From NCBI GenBank assembly GCA_964036045.1, contig OZ038382.1, forward strand, positions 153,462,961 through 153,526,960: DNA of 64,000 nucleotides, written 5' to 3'. Below are positions 63,528 to 64,000 of this stretch, one piece after another; positions within the stretch are counted from its first letter, which is position 1; the number at the start of each line of letters is the position of its first letter. A program made the translations under genes and the position numbers. The notes below the pieces were generated by a model that saw only the letters and a list, made by a program, of their open reading frames with translations, was not told the origin of the DNA and made no database searches. The DNA comes from Eutreptiella sp. 'Long Island Sound 2002'. Lineage: Eukaryota > Euglenozoa > Euglenophyceae > Eutreptiales > Eutreptiaceae.

Positions 63528-63544
63528 ACCCTCTTGGACCGAAT
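63528..63544 (-). promoter_or_regulatory. CENP-B-box-like site
   Basis: On the minus strand the sequence ATTCGGTCCAAGAGGGT fits the CENP-B box core pattern nTTCGnnnnAnnCGGGn at eight of nine fixed positions; the C of CGGG is A. The site recurs in nearly every unit in both arms, with occasional variants (TTTGGTCC, GTCTAAGAGGG). A one-mismatch match is expected by chance in roughly one of six random sequences of this length, so this is suggestive only. Confidence 0.3.
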
Positions 63545-63627
63545 TTTTGCAAGGCCCATATCTCCAAACTGGTATGCGCACCCCCTTTTTTTTTGCTTTC
63601 ATTGCAAAGTCCACATCAAATAGTACC

Positions 63628-63688
63628 CAAAAATGCGAAAAAAAATTTCTCATTTTTTGGACCCCCCCCCCGAAAAATTTTCTTTTCC
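63628..63688 (+). repeat. Hypervariable A/T and C homopolymer tract of the unit
   Basis: After TAGTACCC come A runs, T runs, a run of 9-10 C, then A and T runs up to CCGGCC. This is the most variable part of every unit: C-run length, A and T lengths and interruptions differ between copies and account for most unit-length variation. In some units (for example 59176-59205) it forms a perfect inverted repeat, AATGCGAAA against TTTCGCATT. Confidence 0.9.
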
Positions 63689-64000
63689 GGCCATGCCATC
63701 ATCAAAATCACCCAAACCCAGGAGTTTTCTGTATTCATCTCATAAATGATGCTAAACGGCCCAAAAAACGGCCTCACATATACTCAAAACGATCGTGAGA
63801 AGTGGCAGAACACGTTTACGATGATTGTTTCTGCTAGTTTGCATGTTCTGGTGACTGAAAAAGTCCAACAAGCCAGTACGATCACTTTGGCGCCCAGGTG
63901 CTCCCAAGCATCGGACTCTCCCGGACCAGCTATGGTGGAATTTCTCTCCGATCCCTTTATTCCTTGCAACTTGCGCCCCAAATATCTCAAAACTGGTGGC

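Larger units (their letters stand above)
63003..63745 (+). repeat. Representative complete satellite unit (743 bp)
   Basis: In order, the unit holds: the landmark ATGATGCTAAACGGCCC; a conserved 240-bp stretch with CGATCG and TCCCGGACCAGC; a GC-rich core (about 63290-63375) with two strong hairpins; a single CCCTAACCC; the GTGGTCGGTGG segment; a short poly-A after GTGCCGAG; a CENP-B-box-like site on the minus strand; a T run inside CACCCCC-T9-GC; and the hypervariable A/T and C tract before CCGGCCATGCC. The ATG frames that cover it are discussed under rejected items. Confidence 0.95.
12191..64000 (+). repeat. Right satellite array, 67 complete units plus ends, plus orientation
   Basis: Starting from the landmark atgatgctaaacggccc, or its attatg variant, units follow every 741-751 bp to the end of the window. 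The exceptions are two deletion-bearing units (12425 and 24345) and three insertion-bearing units of about 1245 bp (31019, 35242, 43168). A 234-bp partial unit precedes 12425 and a partial unit begins at 63746. Three subfamilies are easy to see after GGTGGCGTTTA: type 1 reads CCCCTTTTTTACGAC, type 2 CCCCTCTTTTACGAC, and type 3 CCCCCCTATACGAC. Type 1 dominates up to about 20 kb, types 1 and 2 mix up to 38 kb, and type 3 dominates after 38.7 kb. Confidence 0.98.

Noticed and set aside
3829-64000. Hundreds of 60-220 codon reading frames recurring with the satellite period (143, 156, 136, 96 and 68 codons among others)
   Set aside because: Several frames are open over the same DNA on both strands. 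Many lack an ATG (the 68-codon frame starts at TTG). They are broken by homopolymer indels in some units, and the homogenised subfamily shifts the frame. They encode no recognisable domain.
3829-64000. Ribosomal DNA intergenic spacer repeats
   Set aside because: No segment resembling 18S, 5.8S, 28S or 5S rRNA was seen anywhere in the window.

Overview
The window is almost entirely satellite DNA and contains no protein-coding gene I can support. About 60.2 kb (3829-64000) is a tandem array of one repeat with a 741-751 bp unit: roughly 77 complete copies, plus partial copies at the array edges. The unit size, higher-order structure, sharp inversion inside the array, and an inserted element with RNA polymerase III A-box and B-box sequences all point to a eukaryotic nuclear genome. 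The setting looks like the edge of a pericentromeric, centromeric or subtelomeric satellite block. I cannot name the organism or match the satellite to a named family from memory.

Layout. (1) 1-3828 is non-array flank. It holds apparently unique DNA (1-1820), GC-rich simple and duplicated DNA with two perfect palindromes (1821-2528), an isolated 152-bp satellite fragment (2529-2680), a three-copy 65-bp minisatellite (3261-3455), and a long T-rich then A-rich tract (3489-3587). (2) 3829-12190 is satellite in one orientation, called minus here, with about 11.2 units. (3) At 12190/12191 the array flips. The two arms meet at different phases of the unit, so this is a rearrangement junction and not a perfect palindrome. 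(4) 12191-64000 is satellite in the plus orientation. The reference unit start used below is the conserved site atgatgctaaacggccc; 67 complete units are counted from it, with a partial unit at each end.

Within the plus array, units differ by many substitutions up to about 38 kb and become nearly identical from about 38.7 kb to the right end. This is the usual picture of a diverged array edge and a recently homogenised interior. Several higher-order structures are visible: a 2245-bp trimer repeated at 21353 and 23598, doublets at 17619/18364 and 27294/28039, and a 2228-bp trimer duplicated at 59289 and 61517. A composite block of related units is centred on a 500-bp insertion. That insertion lies at exactly the same site, with the same 4-bp loss of satellite, in three units (31495-31994, 35718-36217, 43643-44142). 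It therefore happened once and was copied with its host unit by unequal exchange. Its minus strand carries a tRNA-like segment with a perfect B box and a near-consensus A box at normal tRNA spacing.

Open reading frames of 60-220 codons occur throughout, but they are shadows of a stop-poor repeat. Several frames are open over the same DNA on both strands, and they are broken by homopolymer indels in some units and shifted in the homogenised subfamily. No rRNA, CRISPR array, origin or operon is visible.
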